Assembly: GCF_026230105.1 (NCBI RefSeq)
Contig: NC_079476.1
Span: 11,174,709 to 11,238,708, forward strand
Direction: 5' to 3'
DNA from: Diorhabda sublineata
Lineage: Eukaryota; Arthropoda; Insecta; Coleoptera; Chrysomelidae
Length of the DNA: 64,000 nt
The translations under genes were made by a program, and so were the position numbers. The notes beneath the pieces were generated by a model, which had not been told where the DNA came from, made no database searches, and saw only the letters and a program-made list of their open reading frames with translations. This document shows, one piece after another, positions 61,100-64,000 of this stretch (positions are counted from its first letter, which is position 1; every line of letters begins with the position of its first letter).

Positions 61100-61745
61100 A
61101 CTTAAATATACGTGTTGATTGATTATTTAGATTGAGACACTTGAACACAAAATAAAACCAAATCTCTTGTGAATTGAATAATCTTCCTTACCAAAGTACA
61201 TATATACATACAAATATTCTAACATAATTCCAATACATTCCCATATTTTTTTCAAATATGGCAAACACATTGAAAAGTGTTATTAGAGAGTTTTCTCTAA
61301 TACCAGATGGGTGCTTCAGGAACAGACAATTTTTTTCCTAATTATTACCACACCATTGTGGGGATAATAGTTTTGTTTTTTATTCTTACTTTCCACAGAA
61401 TGTGTGCAGTTCGTTATCGTTTTAAAGTTATTTACGTTCAAAGGTTGAATTTATTTAGACTTATTTTGAGCTTATTTCACATGAGTACTTTTTATGATGA
61501 TGTTGCTGAAAAAAACCTTTAATTATATCCTAAGAAAGTACCAAACGCTTATCATCAATTACTGGATTAAAACCATGCTTCGTTTTTCAGATTATTAAAA
61601 TAGATACCAGTGCAGAAATTACTACCTACAGATCTATCTCTAATTGAAATGTGGGTAGGATAAATGTTTAATAATAGTTAATATTTTCACCTATACAGCC
61701 GTTTTCCACTTAGAAGCGTTAATATTACAGAAATACTTGCATTTA
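61100..61745. other. Intergenic, no feature seen
   Basis: AT-rich. The open frame at 61,307-61,522 has no supported identity. Confidence 0.45.
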
Positions 61746-61747
61746 GA

Positions 61748-61750
<3 letters not shown>

Positions 61751-61824
<74 letters not shown>
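61751..61824. repeat. (TA)n microsatellite, ~37 units
   Basis: About 74 bases of uninterrupted TA repeat. Confidence 0.95.
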
Positions 61825-61827
<3 letters not shown>

Positions 61828-62296
61828 GAATTATTTATTAAAAATGATATATTCTAAAAGGATTGCATATGTACAAATCATAATTTGTATCATAGAATAA
61901 TGTTATTAATTATAAATTAATATAAAACTTAGTGGAAGATTGATTTTTTTTTAAAAAATATATGAAACTCTTGCCAAAATGACCCATAATAGTGAAAATT
62001 CATAAACTATTAATAAAATAAAAGTTTATTTAAAAACATAAATATAAGAACTGACAAGTGTTTGAAAAGTGAAGGACATTGTGAGGACACAAGAGCAGCA
62101 AAAGTCTAGTCAGTCATATTATATGGTTGCTAAGAAAACAAAAAAAGGGAGGATCATTTTTTTGGAAAAAGAGTATCAGAAGAAAAGAGAATGGGGAGTG
62201 CAAAGTTATAAGAAATAGAAGTTAAATTTGAATCAAAATACAAAATAATTGCGAATTATTAAAGATGAATGGGAGATAAATATCTGGACTGAAGAA

Positions 62297-62350
62297 AATC
62301 CAATGAGTTGAAGATTTGTTACTAATCCAATGAGTTGAAGATTTGTTACT
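62297..62350 (+). repeat. Perfect 27 bp tandem duplication
   Basis: AATCCAATGAGTTGAAGATT(TGTTACT) occurs twice head to tail with no mismatch. Recent duplication or assembly/replication slippage product. Confidence 0.9.
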
Positions 62351-62559
62351 GACAATTCACAGAAGTAAATGCAAGTTTTAGATCTGATATTGCAAGATAT
62401 TATCATCTCAGGTCAGTTCCTTCACGTATTATTGGCCAATAATAATAATAGTAACAATATATAATAATTTATAAAAAAAAAGGAATATTACCTATACTTA
62501 TGTTGACAATGGATAAAATTCCTTATTTGTGAGGTTAAGATTCCTTTTCCGTAGAAATA

Positions 62560-62908
62560 ATATGAATTGTGTAGTATAATTAAATTTTGTTCAATGTATC
62601 TGGGTCGATTTTTAACAGAGAACTGTGTAGAATTATCAAATTAGAGGAACGGCTAACTTCAGGTTAGACTCATAGGCGTACTCAACTACATTTTATTAAA
62701 CTTTATTTGAATTAAAAATAATACAATTAACTTTTAACATAAAACTTTTATTGATTTGTTAAAAGGAAAAACATCCATTAGTTATTTATTTATGCCAGAA
62801 CTCAAAGAGAGAATGAGTTTCATGCCCGGCAAATAACGTGCTAGCGACAACAATAGAAAAATAAAAACAATAATAAAAACAATAATAGAGGTAGAAATAA
62901 ATAATTAC
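62560..62908 (+). repeat. Putative 5' LTR (3' part) of an LTR retrotransposon
   Basis: Inferred from position: it ends in ...ATTACA three bases before the primer-binding site. The LTR start cannot be fixed because its partner lies outside the window. The sequence is AT-rich with several A-rich runs that could serve polyadenylation. Confidence 0.35.
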
Positions 62909-62912
62909 AAAT

Positions 62913-62930
62913 TGGCGCCCAACGTGGGGT
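62913..62930 (+). promoter_or_regulatory. Primer-binding site of an LTR retrotransposon
   Basis: TGGCGCCCAACGTGGGGT: TGGCGCC(C) is the typical start of LTR-element primer-binding sites complementary to a host tRNA 3' end ending in CCA. It is followed by two further AACGTGGG units (to 62,985). Confidence 0.7.
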
Positions 62931-63030
62931 TCACATAAAACGAAAAACGTGGGGCTCGACATAAAACGAAAAACGTGGGCTCTTAAATAATAATAACACA
63001 TCACTAAAAATAAAAATAAACAAAGAAATC

Positions 63031-64000
63031 ATGGAAAGGAAAATGAACTTAAGAAATGGAAAACAGGTAGGTACAGAAGAAAGATCAGAAGAGGAAAAGG
63101 AAGAACGAAGGCATAGAAGTGGTGATTTTGAGGTGCAGTATTTAGAACAAGGAAGAGAACAATCAGATGGAAATGTGACAGGGGATGAATTGGAAGAACA
63201 GGAGGATAGGAGACAACAAAGAAACAGTAATGATCAATTAATGGAATTTTTGATTAGTATGAGGGAAGAAATTAAACAAGATATTAATAACATGAGGGGA
63301 GATTTTAATGAAAAGATCGATAATATTAATGGAAATATGAATAGATTGGAGAGAAAAATTGAAGAGGTTAAAATTGAAGGTTTGAAGGAAATTAAGAAGC
63401 TTAGACAAGAAAATGAAGATTTTAAAAAAAGAATTGATAAGGTGCAAGAAAATATGGAACATCAAAATAAGAATCTAAGAATGGAGATCCAAGAAAATGG
63501 GATCAAAATCAGAGAAGAAATTGAAAAAAAGGTAGTGGAAGAGGTTCAAGCATTAGGAAAATGCATAGAAGAAAATTTACCAGAAACAATACTAATGGAA
63601 GTTACAAGACAAAATGAAAAAGTAATGCAGGAATATCAAGAAAATTTCAATAAAAAAATTAAAGACTTAGATGTTAGAGTAGAAGAAAAAACAGGGACAT
63701 GCGCTAAAAGAAATGAGACTATAGGCAAGCAATTTAATAGGGAATTGGAGGAGATGAATAAGAAATTGCGGGAAACTGTGGAAGATATAGAAGATAAAAT
63801 AAGACGAAATGGAGGAGGCATAATGTGTACAGGAAATGTGGAAATAGGGGTAAAATTTGATGGAAATATAAATACAATTCACCCTAAAGTTTTTATGAAA
63901 ATAGTGAAGAGTAAAATGAAAGGAATAAAGGATTTGATGGAGATGAAAATAATAATTAGGGGAATGTTATCAGGACATGCACTAATGTGGTTTTGCAATA
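63031..64000 (+). CDS. Gag-like coiled-coil protein of an LTR retrotransposon (runs off the window)
   Basis: ATG at 63,031 opens at least 323 codons without a stop to the window edge. It begins about 100 bp after the primer-binding site, as expected for gag. Residues 1-70 are polar and acidic; about 70-240 are a long heptad-like Lys/Glu/Ile/Leu coiled coil (MREEIKQDINNM, RLERKIEEVKIEG, LKKLRQENEDFKKRI-like runs); about 265 onward becomes globular (VEIGVKFDGNINTIHPKVFM, then IRGMLSGHALMWFC), resembling the capsid start of Gypsy-type insect Gag with the L-x-G-x-A-x-x-W pattern. The protein forms the particle around element RNA. Minus-strand frames here are antisense shadows. Intact reading suggests a young copy; zinc knuckle and pol would lie beyond the edge. 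Confidence 0.7.
   Translation, partial: MERKMNLRNGKQVGTEERSEEEKEERRHRSGDFEVQYLEQGREQSDGNVTGDELEEQEDRRQQRNSNDQLMEFLISMREEIKQDINNMRGDFNEKIDNINGNMNRLERKIEEVKIEGLKEIKKLRQENEDFKKRIDKVQENMEHQNKNLRMEIQENGIKIREEIEKKVVEEVQALGKCIEENLPETILMEVTRQNEKVMQEYQENFNKKIKDLDVRVEEKTGTCAKRNETIGKQFNRELEEMNKKLRETVEDIEDKIRRNGGGIMCTGNVEIGVKFDGNINTIHPKVFMKIVKSKMKGIKDLMEMKIIIRGMLSGHALMWFCN

Noticed and set aside
61307..61522. MGASGTDNFF resembling VGTSGTDGFF of BTBD9-like exon 6
   Set aside because: Ten residues only, in the opposite orientation to the gene, with no similarity on either side; treated as chance.
63238..63882. Three minus-strand frames rich in Phe, Ile and Ser
   Set aside because: Antisense of the open Gag-like frame.

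Overview
This window looks like nuclear DNA from an insect with a large, AT-rich, repeat-laden genome. Evidence for this: genes have introns with GT/AG splice sites; there are runs of TTAGG/CCTAA, the common insect telomere unit; and the mobile-element families (mariner, hAT, jockey, other non-LTR elements, Gypsy-like LTR elements, Crypton-like recombinase, YqaJ/SWIM-type, DUF7869-type, KRBA2-like integrase) are typical of arthropods. A beetle is a guess; nothing here fixes the order. Only two host gene regions can be defended.

Layout. 0-9 kb: a non-LTR reverse-transcriptase remnant, a TIR element carrying an integrase fragment plus a TTAGG array, a mariner pseudogene, a 240 bp dispersed repeat and a decayed DDE transposase. 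9-16 kb: mostly featureless, with one tRNA-like Pol III sequence at 12.3 kb. 16-19 kb: first exon of a YqaJ/SWIM-type mobile gene, a 511 bp foldback element with a CCTAA core, a THAP fragment and a transposase fragment. 19-29 kb: featureless apart from a DUF7869 pseudogene (23.5-24.4 kb) and a TIR element (27.0-27.4 kb). 29.4-29.95 kb: GC-richer, promoter-like. 31-37 kb: LINE endonuclease remnant, second copy of the dispersed repeat, and an 0.87 kb hairpin. 38-39 kb: jockey remnant. 39.5-40.4 kb: first coding exon of an unrecognised plus-strand gene. 42-47 kb: Gypsy-like 5' end, a mariner pseudogene and a Crypton-like tyrosine-recombinase pseudogene.

47.9-55.0 kb holds the best gene: a complete eight-coding-exon BTBD9-like gene on the minus strand (561 codons; BTB, BACK and two discoidin domains; all junctions keep frame). 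A decayed duplicate of its exon 1 and upstream flank lies at 57.9-58.6 kb. 58.8-61.1 kb is an almost complete hAT transposon with an 8 bp target-site duplication. 62.9-64.0 kb is the start of an LTR retrotransposon whose Gag frame runs open off the right edge.

The genes do not form a pathway. The main biological story is mobile-element layering: nested insertions, elements inside host introns, inverted pairs that could form hairpins, and two unrelated TIR elements that both carry telomere-type arrays between their arms. All calls come from reading translations by eye; no database search was run.
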